The notes under the pieces: model-generated
Told to the model about the DNA's origin: nothing
Databases searched by the model: none
The model's input: the letters and a program-made list of their open reading frames with translations, nothing else
Assembly (NCBI RefSeq): GCF_040703035.1
Contig: NZ_CP159996.1
Span: forward strand, 2,638,001-2,702,000
Reading direction: 5' to 3'
DNA length: 64,000 nt
DNA from: Terribacillus aidingensis
Lineage (GTDB): Bacteria > Bacillota > Bacilli > Bacillales > Amphibacillaceae
In this document: positions 45,155 to 54,507 of the stretch, piece by piece
Layout: every line of letters starts with the position of its first letter
How positions within the stretch are numbered: the stretch's first letter is position 1
Program-made: the position numbers and the translations under genes

Positions 45155-45361
45155 CTCTTACCACTCCTTTCCTGTCTAAGCATATGGAAAGCTTTTTCAT
45201 AGGTGGCTTGCTACTTAGTATGTACCCTTCCTTCAAAAAGATAAACGATTTATCCACAGGCTTTCTGAAACTTTTGAACCAGAGCAAATGTGCTTTAAAA
45301 CAGGGGTTATGATACACTAGGTGCTGTGATTTTACTTTATTCGACAACTGGGGGCAGACTT

Positions 45362-46720
45362 ATGTATCCTACGAACACGATACGTGAAAAAGCGTCTTTA
45401 TTCTTTCACATATTATGGCCTATCCTCGTGACACAAATCAGCTACAATGCCATGACTGTGCTGGATACGATGATGTCTGGACGTGCCGGCACAGATGATT
45501 TGGCTGGTGTGGCCGTTGGCTCCAGTCTATGGATGCCAGTCTATACCGGATTGACTGGGATCATGCTGGCCATCACGCCGATGGTCGGACAGCTGATCGG
45601 CAACAACCGCCGCAGCGATGTCGGGCGGACAGTTATGCAAGGATTTTATCTGGCTATTGTAATCTCATTGGTTGTACTGGCTATCGGCGCAATTGCTCTG
45701 CAGCCTGTACTCGGAATCATGGACTTGAGTTCTGACGTACATACAGTGGCGACAGATTATCTGCACGGACTATCGATCGGTATCATCCCGCTGTTTGCCA
45801 GCGCCGTTTTGCGTAATTTCTTTGATGCACAAGGCTATACGAGAGTATCAATGGTGATTTTGTTAATGGCACTGCCAATCAATGCGTTGCTGAATTATCT
45901 GCTCATTTTCGGTAACTTCGGTTTTCCGGAACTTGGCGGGGCCGGTGCCGGCTATGCGACAGCCTTTACATATTGGTTCATATTCGGGGCAAGTGTGTTT
46001 CTGACATTCAAGCTGAAAGAGATGCGAACGCATTACCTGTTTGTCCGATGGTATAGGGTATCATTTCAGGCTTGGAAGGAGCAGTTGAAGATCGGTGTGC
46101 CAATGGGTCTCAGTACATTCTTCGAAGCCAGTATCTTCAGTGTTGTTACGCTGCTGATGGGTTCCTTATTCGATACGACTGTCATTGCAGCCCACCAGAC
46201 GGCATTGAACTTTACGACACTCATGTTCATGGTACCGCTAAGCATCTCAATTGGTATGACAATCGTTGTATCGCATGAGGTCGGTGCCCGACGGATGAAA
46301 CACGCCAAGCAATACGCCATTCTTGGTGTCAGTTCTGCATTAGTGATTATCGGTATTTTGAGCTTATTGTTATTCATTTTCCGCGAGCAGATCAGTTACT
46401 TCTACACATCTGATCGTGCGGTCGTATTGCTTGCCATGCAGTTTATGCTGTTCGCGATCATGTACCAGTTTTCCGATGCAGCCCAAGCATCCCTGCAGGG
46501 TGTACTGCGAGGTTATAAGGATGTTACCATCCCGTTCATCATTGCCTTTATTTCCTATTGGATCGTCGGTCTGCCAAGCGGGTATCTATTGTCCAGATTC
46601 ACATCACTAGAACCATTCGGGTTCTGGGTCGGTATCACGCTCGGTCTCACCTGCGCCGCTATTGGTTTCTTCCTGCGACTGCGATTCATCCAGCGGAAAC
46701 AAGAGCAAGCTGCTGTATAA
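45362..46720 (+). CDS. MATE family multidrug/sodium antiporter (NorM-like)
   Basis: 452 aa with 12 membrane segments in two similar halves: LFFHILWPILVTQISYNAM...LDTMMSGRAG starts the first; KIGVPMGLSTFFEASIFS starts the second. LNYLLIFGNFGFPELGGAGAGYATAF is the end of the first half typical of NorM-type MATE exporters. It exports cationic compounds using Na+ or H+. The ATG giving MYPTNTIREK has GGGGG 7 bp upstream. Confidence 0.92.
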   Translation: MYPTNTIREKASLFFHILWPILVTQISYNAMTVLDTMMSGRAGTDDLAGVAVGSSLWMPVYTGLTGIMLAITPMVGQLIGNNRRSDVGRTVMQGFYLAIVISLVVLAIGAIALQPVLGIMDLSSDVHTVATDYLHGLSIGIIPLFASAVLRNFFDAQGYTRVSMVILLMALPINALLNYLLIFGNFGFPELGGAGAGYATAFTYWFIFGASVFLTFKLKEMRTHYLFVRWYRVSFQAWKEQLKIGVPMGLSTFFEASIFSVVTLLMGSLFDTTVIAAHQTALNFTTLMFMVPLSISIGMTIVVSHEVGARRMKHAKQYAILGVSSALVIIGILSLLLFIFREQISYFYTSDRAVVLLAMQFMLFAIMYQFSDAAQASLQGVLRGYKDVTIPFIIAFISYWIVGLPSGYLLSRFTSLEPFGFWVGITLGLTCAAIGFFLRLRFIQRKQEQAAV

Positions 46721-46721
46721 A

Positions 46722-46747
46722 CACCTCCATCTCGGAGGTGCTTTTTT
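46722..46747 (+). terminator. Terminator after the MATE gene
   Basis: CACCTCC / GGAGGTG with a 5-nt loop, then CTTTTTT. Confidence 0.85.
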
Positions 46748-46891
46748 GTACAACTTTCCTAGTTTCCCCAATCAACGCTTCCAATCTCAAATTAATGTCT
46801 CAAAATTCAACCTACTTTCCCAATAAAAATCTACTAGGAAACATGCTATGCTTGATACAGGCAAAATCTTACAGACTAGGGAGTGTAACTG

Positions 46892-47989
46892 ATGCGTTCT
46901 GACGTCACATTCAACTCAGAAGAGCTAAGGGAACTGCTCAATTTGTGGTATATGAATATCAAATTGAAGAAAGTCCAAGCAGCGGAAAAGCTTAAAACGG
47001 AAGTATCCGAACAGCTCGCTAAAGGTGAAGCGAATGACGACGTCGTCAAGCTAGCACTTCTGATCCATAGCCGCCACCATATCCTATGCAAGAATTATTC
47101 CGAAGCAGAAAAGCTCATCAGCCAAGTAGAAGGATTCTCTCCTTATCTCAAGGAAGAGCACCTCTACTATCTGCATCTGTTCAAAGGCATGTATCTGTAT
47201 TCGACCAAGGATTATTACAATGCCATCGAGGAATACGGGGAAGTCGAACCCTACCTCGGCTATATCCAGGATGAAATCGAAAAAGCGGAATTCTTCGATG
47301 TGTTTGCATCGGCGCTTTATTACTTGGATTATACAAATCGTTCTGCCATTTATGCAGAGAAGGCGATTTATATTTATCAGTTGTATCCGACGTATGAGAA
47401 AAAGCTGACAAGAGCTAAAATCTTGATTGCTTTAAACTATATCGATATGTGCGAATTCGATTTAGCCGAAGAATATCTTCACTCTGCTTTACAGGATACT
47501 AATACGAAACATGATGTTATGGTACAAGTGAGTGTCTATCATAACTTAGGGATTCTTTATGATCGAAAAGGACTCAATGAAGCAGCCAAACGTTATTTAA
47601 CAAAGGTCATCCAGCATGAGGACTTTGAAAATTACTTATCCACTGTTTTTCTTTTATGTGAAATATCATTTCGGGAAAAGGAATATGAAAATGGGGTTAC
47701 CTACCTTAAAATGGGTAAAAGACGCTTGGAACAGGAACCGGATGAAGATTACTATTGGAAGTTTCAGATCCTACACGCTAAATATATTGAACCAGATAAG
47801 TATATAGATACACTATCAAAAGCTGTAGATTACTTCTCAAGTGCTCATCGCATTTACGAGACACAAAAATACGCTGATGAGCTAGCTAGCTATTTTAGTA
47901 ATGAGAGAAATTTTGAAAAAGCGAATCATTTTTATAGGTTGGCTTTAGGTAATCAAAATAACATTATTATGTTCCATTCAAGGAGGTGA
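46892..47989 (+). CDS. Rap-family TPR protein (response-regulator aspartate phosphatase type)
   Basis: 365 aa, near Rap size (~380). The N-terminal three-helix region has LLNLWYMNIKLKKVQAAEKL, matching the LNxWYxxIK pattern of Raps; TPR repeats follow, such as VQVSVYHNLGILYDRKGLNEAAKRYL. There is no HTH, which argues against NprR/PlcR-type regulators. Raps dephosphorylate Spo0F or block ComA/DegU and are inhibited by a Phr peptide; a phr-like gene starts 5 bp after the stop. AGGGAG precedes the ATG by 8 bp. Confidence 0.88.
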   Translation: MRSDVTFNSEELRELLNLWYMNIKLKKVQAAEKLKTEVSEQLAKGEANDDVVKLALLIHSRHHILCKNYSEAEKLISQVEGFSPYLKEEHLYYLHLFKGMYLYSTKDYYNAIEEYGEVEPYLGYIQDEIEKAEFFDVFASALYYLDYTNRSAIYAEKAIYIYQLYPTYEKKLTRAKILIALNYIDMCEFDLAEEYLHSALQDTNTKHDVMVQVSVYHNLGILYDRKGLNEAAKRYLTKVIQHEDFENYLSTVFLLCEISFREKEYENGVTYLKMGKRRLEQEPDEDYYWKFQILHAKYIEPDKYIDTLSKAVDYFSSAHRIYETQKYADELASYFSNERNFEKANHFYRLALGNQNNIIMFHSRR

Positions 47990-47994
47990 TGATG

Positions 47995-48123
47995 ATGACA
48001 AAGAAAAGAATCGTAGGATTACTAGTACTTGTAACAATCCTAAGCAGCATTGCAGGCATTTCATTCAATGATACTGCTGAAAAAGGACACCTGCCTAACG
48101 CACCTGTTCTGACGGACCTCTAA
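47995..48123 (+). CDS. Phr-type secreted signalling peptide precursor (42 aa)
   Basis: AAGGAGGTG, which also contains the Rap stop, is 8 bp before this ATG (two more in-frame ATGs precede it). The product has a basic start (MTKKRIVG), a hydrophobic core LLVLVTILSSIAG and a short polar C-terminus, the standard Phr layout. The mature signal should come from the C-terminal residues GHLPNAPVLTDL after export and cleavage, but the exact peptide cannot be read. Confidence 0.82.
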   Translation: MTKKRIVGLLVLVTILSSIAGISFNDTAEKGHLPNAPVLTDL

Positions 48124-48133
48124 TACTTTAAAA

Positions 48134-48167
48134 ATAGAAAAAACCGGCATCCGCCGGTTTTTTCTAT
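48134..48167. terminator. Bidirectional terminator
   Basis: A perfect 15-bp stem ATAGAAAAAACCGGC / GCCGGTTTTTTCTAT with a 4-nt loop. It separates the Rap-Phr cassette from the convergent SMP-30 gene. Confidence 0.88.
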
Positions 48168-49033
48168 TTTCCGTATCTATAGCTAGGTGCTCCCACTACA
48201 TCTGCCTCGTATACAAAGATACCACCAGCAAGTGGCTCCTTCTCCAAGTCTTCTTCCGTCAGACCCTGTCTTGCTGTCGTGATGTACAATGTCTTCCGTT
48301 CCGGACCACCGAACGCACAGCTTGTCACTTGGCTGACTGGCAAATGGACATCCTCGAGACGCTCACCTGTTTGCGGATTCCATCGAGACACCTTGGATCC
48401 GCCATAATGGGCTATCCACAGATTTCCTTCTTCATCGATCGTCATACCGTCTGGTTTGCCATCCTTGAACGAAACAACTGTACGAGGGTTGCTGATTTCA
48501 CCCTTCTTACCGTCGTAATCAAAGCATTGCACCTCGCCGGTCGGTGTATCTATATAGTAGAAGTACTTATGATCCGGACTCCACGCTAGACCATTGGAGT
48601 TCCCAATACCATCAATGATGCGTGTCAGCTCTTGATCCACTTCCATACGATAGAAGGCTCCTTTATGACCGCTACCCTTTTTCGGCATCGTACCTGCCCA
48701 AAGCCTCCCGTAAGGATCCGCCTTTCCATCATTGAAACGGTTGGAAGGTCTGTCAGTTTCCGGGCTGTGAAGCAGCACCTTCGCTTTGAGCTCGCTATCA
48801 GTTTCATAAATGCCTTCTTCCATCGCCATAATAAGTCCGCCATCCTTTTTCAGTATGACTGCTCCGATTTTCTGGTCGACTGGAATCTCCCGATGTTCTT
48901 CCGTTTTCGTATCATAAACATGAATTGCTTGACCATTTATATCCACCCAATATAACTCTTCCGTTTCTTCCCGCCAAAAAGGACCTTCGGCCAAGCTCTG
49001 TTTCGCATCTAAGAATAATTTCGCTTCTGCCAC
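48164..49033 (-). CDS. SMP-30/gluconolactonase family protein
   Basis: About 289 aa forming a six-bladed propeller. Metal-site motifs are EGPFWREETEELYWVDI near the N-terminus, RFNDGKADPYGRLWAGTM, NSNGLAWSPDHKYFYYIDT and KPDGMTIDEEGNLWIAHYGG. Such enzymes are calcium- or zinc-dependent lactonases acting on sugar lactones. The start is taken as GTG at 49033 with GGAG 8 bp upstream; the GTG at 49042 overlaps that site. Confidence 0.9.
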   Translation of the reverse strand: MAEAKLFLDAKQSLAEGPFWREETEELYWVDINGQAIHVYDTKTEEHREIPVDQKIGAVILKKDGGLIMAMEEGIYETDSELKAKVLLHSPETDRPSNRFNDGKADPYGRLWAGTMPKKGSGHKGAFYRMEVDQELTRIIDGIGNSNGLAWSPDHKYFYYIDTPTGEVQCFDYDGKKGEISNPRTVVSFKDGKPDGMTIDEEGNLWIAHYGGSKVSRWNPQTGERLEDVHLPVSQVTSCAFGGPERKTLYITTARQGLTEEDLEKEPLAGGIFVYEADVVGAPSYRYGK

Positions 49034-49149
49034 ATTCTCCACTCCTTTACGTATGTATTACCTGCTATAGTAATAATACCATTATATGATTTACTTATTA
49101 CCTGAATTGCTATCATCTAAGCATCCTATTGAAAAAAGGAGGGAATACG

Positions 49150-49665
49150 ATGTTCGAAACAGAACGACTGCTTATTCGTCCGTATACAACTGAGGATCTT
49201 CCTTTTTTGGAGAGCTTGGTCAGCGACCCCCGCGTGGTCCGTTATATCGGAAACGGAAAACCAAGAACAAAAGAAGGCGCCCGTTTATTCTTTAATTGGA
49301 ATTTGTCTCATATGAAAGAAGAGCAGCCATTAGGGCTGCAGCTTTTGGTTGAGAAAGCTAGCGGGGAACCAATTGGGCACGCTGGACTGGTTCCGCAGGA
49401 GGTGGATGATGTAACGGAGCTTGAAGTTGGCTATTGGATTGCTCCAGCATATTGGGGAAAGGGTTTTGCCACTGAAGCTGCTGCTGCATTTCAGGAGTTG
49501 GGATTCGATCATTTGAACGAAAATAGAATAATTGCCTTGATTTATCCCGAGAATATTGCCTCCTGCAGGGTTGCTGAGAAGCTAGGGATGCATGTTTGGA
49601 AAACGATCGAGCGCCATAACAAGGAAGTATTCGTTTACGCCAAAGAAAAAACCCCTCCTATTTAG
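49150..49665 (+). CDS. GNAT N-acetyltransferase, RimJ/RimL type
   Basis: About 171 aa. FETERLLIRPYTTEDLPFLE opens the domain; ELEVGYWIAPAYWGKGFATEAAAAFQEL is the acetyl-CoA-binding motif A; NRIIALIYPENIASCRVAEKLGM is motif B. Substrate unknown. GGAGGG precedes the ATG by 6 bp. The stop lies inside the terminator of the convergent galE gene. Confidence 0.9.
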   Translation: MFETERLLIRPYTTEDLPFLESLVSDPRVVRYIGNGKPRTKEGARLFFNWNLSHMKEEQPLGLQLLVEKASGEPIGHAGLVPQEVDDVTELEVGYWIAPAYWGKGFATEAAAAFQELGFDHLNENRIIALIYPENIASCRVAEKLGMHVWKTIERHNKEVFVYAKEKTPPI

Positions 49666-49671
49666 GAGGGG
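49652..49671 (-). terminator. galE terminator
   Basis: CCCCTCCTA / TAGGAGGGG with a 2-nt loop, followed by TTTTTT on the minus strand, within the end of the GNAT gene. Confidence 0.85.
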
Positions 49672-49677
49672 AGGAAA

Positions 49678-50667
49678 TTATGCATCATAACCATTCGGAC
49701 GATTCTGATGCCATCTCCACGCATCACCGATGATGTCTTTCATATCTGTACGTGACGGATTCCATCCAAGTACTTCCTTCGCCTTCGCAGAGCTTGCGAT
49801 CAAGACAGCTGGGTCACCAGCACGGCGTGGACCGACTTTGGCCGGGATTTCCTTGCCAGTCACTTCTCGTGCAACGTCAATCAACTCTTTAACAGAGAAG
49901 CCTTGGCTGGAGCCGAGGTTAAAGATATCACTTTCCCCACCTTTATCCAAGTAATCTAACGCCAGCAAATGGGCATCTATCAAGTCGACAACATGGATAT
50001 AGTCGCGGATACATGTTCCATCTTCTGTTGGATAGTCATCACCGAAGATGCTGATATGCTCCCGCTGTCCGAGTGCTGTCTGGAGGATGATAGGAATCAG
50101 ATGACTTTCCGGCCGATGATCCTCGCCAATCTGACCACTAGGATGTGCTCCGCCAACATTGAAGTAGCGTAGTGAGACGAATTTAATACCGTACGCTCCG
50201 TCACACCATTTCATCATTTTTTCCATCATTAGCTTGGACTCACCGTAAGGACTTTCTGGATTTGTGTCCAGATCCTCTGTCAATGGCACAACATTCGTGT
50301 CGCCGTATGTTGCTGCTGTAGAAGAGAAGACAATCTTCTTCACTTCATGCTTACGCATTGTCTCAAGCAGTACTTGCATACCATACACATTGTTGCCAAA
50401 GTACTTCAACGGATCTTCTACTGATTCTCCAACAAGGGAGCTAGCAGCAAAGTGGACAACCGCATCGACTTTTTCCTTTGTGAATACATCATCCAGGAAT
50501 GCTGCATCACGAAGATCTCCTTCATAGAAAATGGCATTCTTGTCCGCAGCTGCGGCATGACCTGTAATTATGTTATCAATAATGACTGCCTCATGCCCTT
50601 TCTCCAAAAGCATGGCTACTGCATGGGAACCAATATAACCTGCACCGCCTGTAACTAGTACTTTCAT
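49678..50667 (-). CDS. galE: UDP-glucose 4-epimerase
   Basis: About 329 aa. [20 protein letters not shown] is the NAD-binding motif; the catalytic pair is Ser/Thr in FSSTAATYG and YxxxK in [23 protein letters not shown] is a family signature. It interconverts UDP-glucose and UDP-galactose, linking galU to polymer synthesis. The ATG at 50667 has GAGGAAA upstream. It is monocistronic. Confidence 0.95.
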   Translation of the reverse strand: MKVLVTGGAGYIGSHAVAMLLEKGHEAVIIDNIITGHAAAADKNAIFYEGDLRDAAFLDDVFTKEKVDAVVHFAASSLVGESVEDPLKYFGNNVYGMQVLLETMRKHEVKKIVFSSTAATYGDTNVVPLTEDLDTNPESPYGESKLMMEKMMKWCDGAYGIKFVSLRYFNVGGAHPSGQIGEDHRPESHLIPIILQTALGQREHISIFGDDYPTEDGTCIRDYIHVVDLIDAHLLALDYLDKGGESDIFNLGSSQGFSVKELIDVAREVTGKEIPAKVGPRRAGDPAVLIASSAKAKEVLGWNPSRTDMKDIIGDAWRWHQNRPNGYDA

Positions 50668-50739
50668 AGATTTTTCCTCGATTCTCTTATTATTATCACT
50701 CAAATTATAGCATGCTTGCGGTCAAATAAATGGTAATTT

Positions 50740-50997
50740 TTACACCTTATTCCATTCGTGAAGATGCATACTGCGCACGCCATTAACCAAGTACGGATCC
50801 TGCTCAGCAAGCGTTCTTGCTTCTGCCTCGTCTTCTGCCTGATAGATAACCAGTCCGCCTGTTCCATCTGCGAATGCTCCTCTTGCAAAGATAAATCCCT
50901 TTTCATCCAAGTCAGCCAGGAAATCCAAATGTGCCTGGCGGTATTGCTGGTTCAATTCCGATTTCTCCATTTTAAGAAATGCAGCAAAATATTTCAT
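50740..50997 (-). CDS. YciI-like protein
   Basis: 85 aa with the YciI dimeric ferredoxin-like fold pattern: HLDFLADLDEKGFIFARGAFADG, containing the conserved H-x-F and G-x-F-x-x-G elements, and EAEARTLAEQDPYLVNGV. Function is unclear in the family. It starts 20 bp after the fructokinase stop on the same strand, suggesting an operon. Confidence 0.85.
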   Translation of the reverse strand: MKYFAAFLKMEKSELNQQYRQAHLDFLADLDEKGFIFARGAFADGTGGLVIYQAEDEAEARTLAEQDPYLVNGVRSMHLHEWNKV

Positions 50998-51017
50998 TGG
51001 AAATCTCCCCTTCTATT

Positions 51018-51869
51018 TTATTTTGCGGTCTTGGCAAGCATGAGTGCTCCGACAATGCCTGCATTATCCTCCAGGCCTGGCGGAACGAGATAATTTTCCG
51101 GCAGCGGGACATAGCGCTGCATGAGAGTTTCAAGTTCTTGTTGAACCATCTCATGAAGCCCCTCCTTCTTCATGACGCCGCCGCCCATGACGATTTTCTC
51201 GGGGCTGAGCACCAAGGTGTAGCTCATGATTGCCTGAGCCAAATAATAAGCTTCCAGCTGCCATACCGCTTCTTGATGATACAGCTTTTGTGCCTTCTCC
51301 CCCCAGCGTGCTTCAATAGCCGGTCCAGCTGCCAGCCCTTCCAAGCAGTCCTTATGATACGGGCATTTCCCAGGATACGCATCATGCGTATTCCGACGTA
51401 CAAGCAGATGACCCATTTCCGGATGGGAGAAGCCTCTTAAGGTTTCTCCATTCACAATGGCTCCTGCACCAATACCTGTTCCAACTGTAATATACAGACA
51501 GCTGCCTGCATGTTTTGCTGCTCCGTGCATATACTCCCCTAAAGCAGCTGCGTTTACATCGGTATCCAGCTTTACCGGCACACCGAGCCTGTTTTTAAGT
51601 TCCGACAGCAGCGGATAGTCCTTCCACTGCAGCTTTGGTGTGTTGCCGATGGTGCCGTAAGTCGGGCTGTCTTCTTTTACATCAACTGGCCCGAAGGCTC
51701 CGACTCCTAGTGCTTCGATCTGTTTGTCATGGAAGAAGTCAAACACCAGCTGCAGCGTTTCTTCCGGCTTCGTTGTCGGGAAAGATGCTCTTTCTTCTAC
51801 ATTTCCATGTTCATCACCAACAGCACAAACGAATTTTGTACCGCCAGCTTCAATTGCTCCATATCGCAT
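51018..51869 (-). CDS. ROK family fructokinase
   Basis: About 283 aa. RYGAIEAGGTKFVCAVG is the N-terminal phosphate motif; ITVGTGIGAGAIVNGE follows; the zinc-binding stretch has GHLLVRRNTHDAYPGKCPYHKDCLEG (His plus Cys residues). This matches Bacillus GmuE/YdhR-type fructokinases, which phosphorylate fructose at C6. The ATG at 51869 has GAGGTG 6 bp upstream. It is first in a pair with the YciI-like gene. Confidence 0.9.
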   Translation of the reverse strand: MRYGAIEAGGTKFVCAVGDEHGNVEERASFPTTKPEETLQLVFDFFHDKQIEALGVGAFGPVDVKEDSPTYGTIGNTPKLQWKDYPLLSELKNRLGVPVKLDTDVNAAALGEYMHGAAKHAGSCLYITVGTGIGAGAIVNGETLRGFSHPEMGHLLVRRNTHDAYPGKCPYHKDCLEGLAAGPAIEARWGEKAQKLYHQEAVWQLEAYYLAQAIMSYTLVLSPEKIVMGGGVMKKEGLHEMVQQELETLMQRYVPLPENYLVPPGLEDNAGIVGALMLAKTAK

Positions 51870-52038
51870 CACTATCACCTCATTTGTCTCTCTTATTCTA
51901 CTATGGGATTTTTCTCCTTCTCCGTCAATAGTTACCCTGGACTGTACAAATGCGGGAATTGTTATAAAATAGTAATACTGAATTGTATCTAATAATCTTA
52001 AAAACTAGATTAGTCTGTCAGAAATGGGGGGATGCATG

Positions 52039-52917
52039 ATGACTGCTCTGCAAGCAGTAACTGCATTTGCGCATGAACGCGATTTACGTAAAAGTTTTAA
52101 TAAACTAGCCAGAAAAACTTTCGGCTTTGATTTTGAATTATTATATAAAAGCGGATTGTGGAATGAACGCTATCATACACATGCCTTCGCTGATGACAAA
52201 CAAATTGTGGCGAATGTTTCTGTAAGCGCACTCACAGTACATATCAACCAGCAGAAGACAAAGGCGGTTCAAATCGGAACCGTCATGACTGACCCAGCCT
52301 ACCAGAACCAAGGACTGGCTACCCAGCTGCTGCAGCGTGTTATGCAGCAATACGAAACGGACACCGATCTCATCTATCTGTTTTCCCGTCCAGGAGTGGA
52401 AAACTTCTACGAAAAACTCGGTTTCACTGCTGTGCAGGAAAAATTATTTTCCATTCCGGTATCTTCTGAGCCGCGCCCGGTACCGGATTATCGGAAGCTG
52501 AAGCCAGCTGTCAACCCACAGGACATGGTAGTGCTGCTTGATCGCTATGGCAAACGCCATCCGCAGTCTACTATTCTCGATGTGTCAGACGCTCAGCACA
52601 TTCTTGGCTTCCACACATTATATGACCCGGAAATAGAGATTATTGAGCTATTGGAGCCAGCAGCCCTGCTGCTTTATAAAAAGATTGGGCAGACGATGCA
52701 TCTGTATGAAGTGATCAGTCAAACACGGCTTGTCTGGCGGCAGATTGCAGATTACGTCTCCCAGCCAGGGGTGACCGAGGTCATCTTTCATTTCACACCG
52801 ACTTTTCCGGACTTGGAGCCTCTCTCCCACACGCACACGGAACGAGATACACTCTTTGTAAACAAACCGGAGCTGCTGCCCGCAGACTTCCAGTTTCCCG
52901 AATTGTCCCACGCATAA
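52039..52917 (+). CDS. GNAT N-acetyltransferase (long form)
   Basis: About 292 aa. The GNAT core lies at ~60-140: TKAVQIGTVMTDPAYQNQGLATQLLQRVM is motif A and GVENFYEKLGFTAVQE motif B. The C-terminal ~150 residues form an extra domain as in Eis/YitI-like two-domain acetyltransferases. Target unknown. The G-rich ribosome site is 7 bp before this ATG; another in-frame ATG is immediately upstream. Confidence 0.85.
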   Translation: MTALQAVTAFAHERDLRKSFNKLARKTFGFDFELLYKSGLWNERYHTHAFADDKQIVANVSVSALTVHINQQKTKAVQIGTVMTDPAYQNQGLATQLLQRVMQQYETDTDLIYLFSRPGVENFYEKLGFTAVQEKLFSIPVSSEPRPVPDYRKLKPAVNPQDMVVLLDRYGKRHPQSTILDVSDAQHILGFHTLYDPEIEIIELLEPAALLLYKKIGQTMHLYEVISQTRLVWRQIADYVSQPGVTEVIFHFTPTFPDLEPLSHTHTERDTLFVNKPELLPADFQFPELSHA

Positions 52918-52957
52918 TATAATGGGAAGAAAGCAGTAATAGAAAGGAACGAAAGCA

Positions 52958-53158
52958 ATGCTAGATTTAGAAATGCTGAAAGACAAGGTCGAATTTTTCG
53001 AAGCACATGACTTGTCTACATTAGAAAAGAAAATCAATGAACAGATTCAGCACAACAAAGCGATTTTGCTTGAGCTGCACCACGTTGCACACAACATGCA
53101 TGTAGATGAGAATGGCAGACGTTTTTTTAGTGCTGTAGCTCATTTTAAAGCGAAGTGA
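52958..53158 (+). CDS. yrzA: YrzA-like (DUF2536) small protein
   Basis: 66 aa: LKDKVEFFEAHDLSTLEKKI, then HNKAILLELHHVAHNM and FFSAVAHFKAK. This matches the conserved DKVEFFEA opening of the Bacillus YrzA/DUF2536 family, whose role is unknown. AAAGGAAC precedes the ATG. It follows the GNAT gene by 40 bp and ends before a terminator. Confidence 0.82.
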   Translation: MLDLEMLKDKVEFFEAHDLSTLEKKINEQIQHNKAILLELHHVAHNMHVDENGRRFFSAVAHFKAK

Positions 53159-53176
53159 AGATAAAACTTCACACTA

Positions 53177-53203
53177 AAATACCGTCCATTCCGGACGGTA
53201 TTT
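53177..53203. terminator. Bidirectional terminator
   Basis: A perfect 11-bp stem AAATACCGTCC / GGACGGTATTT with a 5-nt loop, between convergent yrzA and the CitMHS gene. Confidence 0.88.
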
Positions 53204-53211
53204 TTATATTC

Positions 53212-54507
53212 CTAGAAGATAATCCCCGTAACAATCGCTACCGCAATTACAGCAAATGCTGTTCCGGTTGCCCAGAGAATGGTGAATCGCTGGAATTCCC
53301 CGAAATCTACCTTCGACATTCCGACGAGCAAGTATGTAGCCGGAACGAGCGGGCTAAGTAAATGGACAGGCTGTCCAAGCAAGGATGCACGGGCAATTTC
53401 CGCTGCAGAGAAGCCATAGTTAGCTGCTGCTTCTGCCAGGATCGGAACAACACCAAAGTAATAGGCATCATTAGACATAAAGAATGTGAATGGAATACTT
53501 GTGACTGCAACGATGATACTGAAAGCAGGACCCCATGAATCAGGAATGATGGAAATAAGGCTGGATGCCATAGCATCTACCATTTCAGTTCCTGATAAGA
53601 TACCAGTGAAAATACCAGCTGCGAATACAAGCGATACGACAGCCAGTACGTTTCCAGCATGATCAGCAATACGCTCTTTCTGCTGCTTCAGGTTCGGGTA
53701 GTTGATTGTGATAGCAGCGGCAAAAGCAAGCATGAACAATACCGGCAGCGGCATGATACCTTTGATCAGACCAAACATCAAAAGTGCAGTCAATGCAAAG
53801 TTGACCCACAATAGCTTCGGACGCTTCAATGATGCATCGACTGTGGCAGCCTGCTGCTGCAGGATGCGCTGTTCTGCATCATCGAATGTAACAACACCAA
53901 GACGTTTCTTTTCCCTGCGTCCCATGATGAAGGCAGTGAAGAAAATCCAGATTGCTCCACCAATCATAGTAGGGATTAGCGGAACGAATACATCGCCCAC
54001 ATCAACATTAAGGGCTGCAGCAGCACGCGCTGTCGGTCCGCCCCACGGCACCATGTTCGTCAAACTTACACACATGACGGCGATAGCCGGCAATATAAGC
54101 GGATTCATTTTCAAGCGCTGGTACAGCGGGAAGAACGCAGATACAGTAATCATATAGCTTGTCGTTCCATCTCCATCCAAGGACACGACAAGTGCAAGAG
54201 CAGCTGTACCCATAACGATCTTCGTCGGATCTCCTTTAACCGCTTTCAAAATACGGCCGACGACTGGATCGAATAAACCTGCGTCAATCATGATTCCGAA
54301 ATATAGAATCGCGAATAATAGCATGATTCCAGTTGGTGCCAAATCTGTGATACCTTGCAGTGACATTTCCCCTAAGTCACCTGCATGCCCGGTCAGAATT
54401 GCAAATATAGCCGGGATGATCATCAGCGCAATGAGCGCAGATAGCTTTTTCGTCATAATCAAATACATGAATAGAAAGACCATCAAGAATCCCATTATTG
54501 CTAACAT
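53212..54507 (-). CDS. CitMHS family divalent metal-citrate transporter
   Basis: 431 aa, about 11-12 membrane segments. ILYFGIMIDAGLFDPVV and LVVSLDGDGTTSYMITVSAFFPLY are conserved in CitM/CitH transporters, as is LTNMVPWGGPTARAAAAL. These proteins import citrate complexed with Mg2+ or Ca2+ together with protons. GGGGG precedes the ATG by 7 bp. A long upstream inverted repeat (54624-54687) may regulate it. No CitST-like two-component genes are in the window. Confidence 0.93.
   Translation of the reverse strand: MLAIMGFLMVFLFMYLIMTKKLSALIALMIIPAIFAILTGHAGDLGEMSLQGITDLAPTGIMLLFAILYFGIMIDAGLFDPVVGRILKAVKGDPTKIVMGTAALALVVSLDGDGTTSYMITVSAFFPLYQRLKMNPLILPAIAVMCVSLTNMVPWGGPTARAAAALNVDVGDVFVPLIPTMIGGAIWIFFTAFIMGRREKKRLGVVTFDDAEQRILQQQAATVDASLKRPKLLWVNFALTALLMFGLIKGIMPLPVLFMLAFAAAITINYPNLKQQKERIADHAGNVLAVVSLVFAAGIFTGILSGTEMVDAMASSLISIIPDSWGPAFSIIVAVTSIPFTFFMSNDAYYFGVVPILAEAAANYGFSAAEIARASLLGQPVHLLSPLVPATYLLVGMSKVDFGEFQRFTILWATGTAFAVIAVAIVTGIIF

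Noticed and set aside
45081..45347. 88-codon minus-strand frame between the 116-aa gene and the MATE gene
   Set aside because: No ribosome site, overlaps the start regions of both flanking genes, and has no recognisable features.
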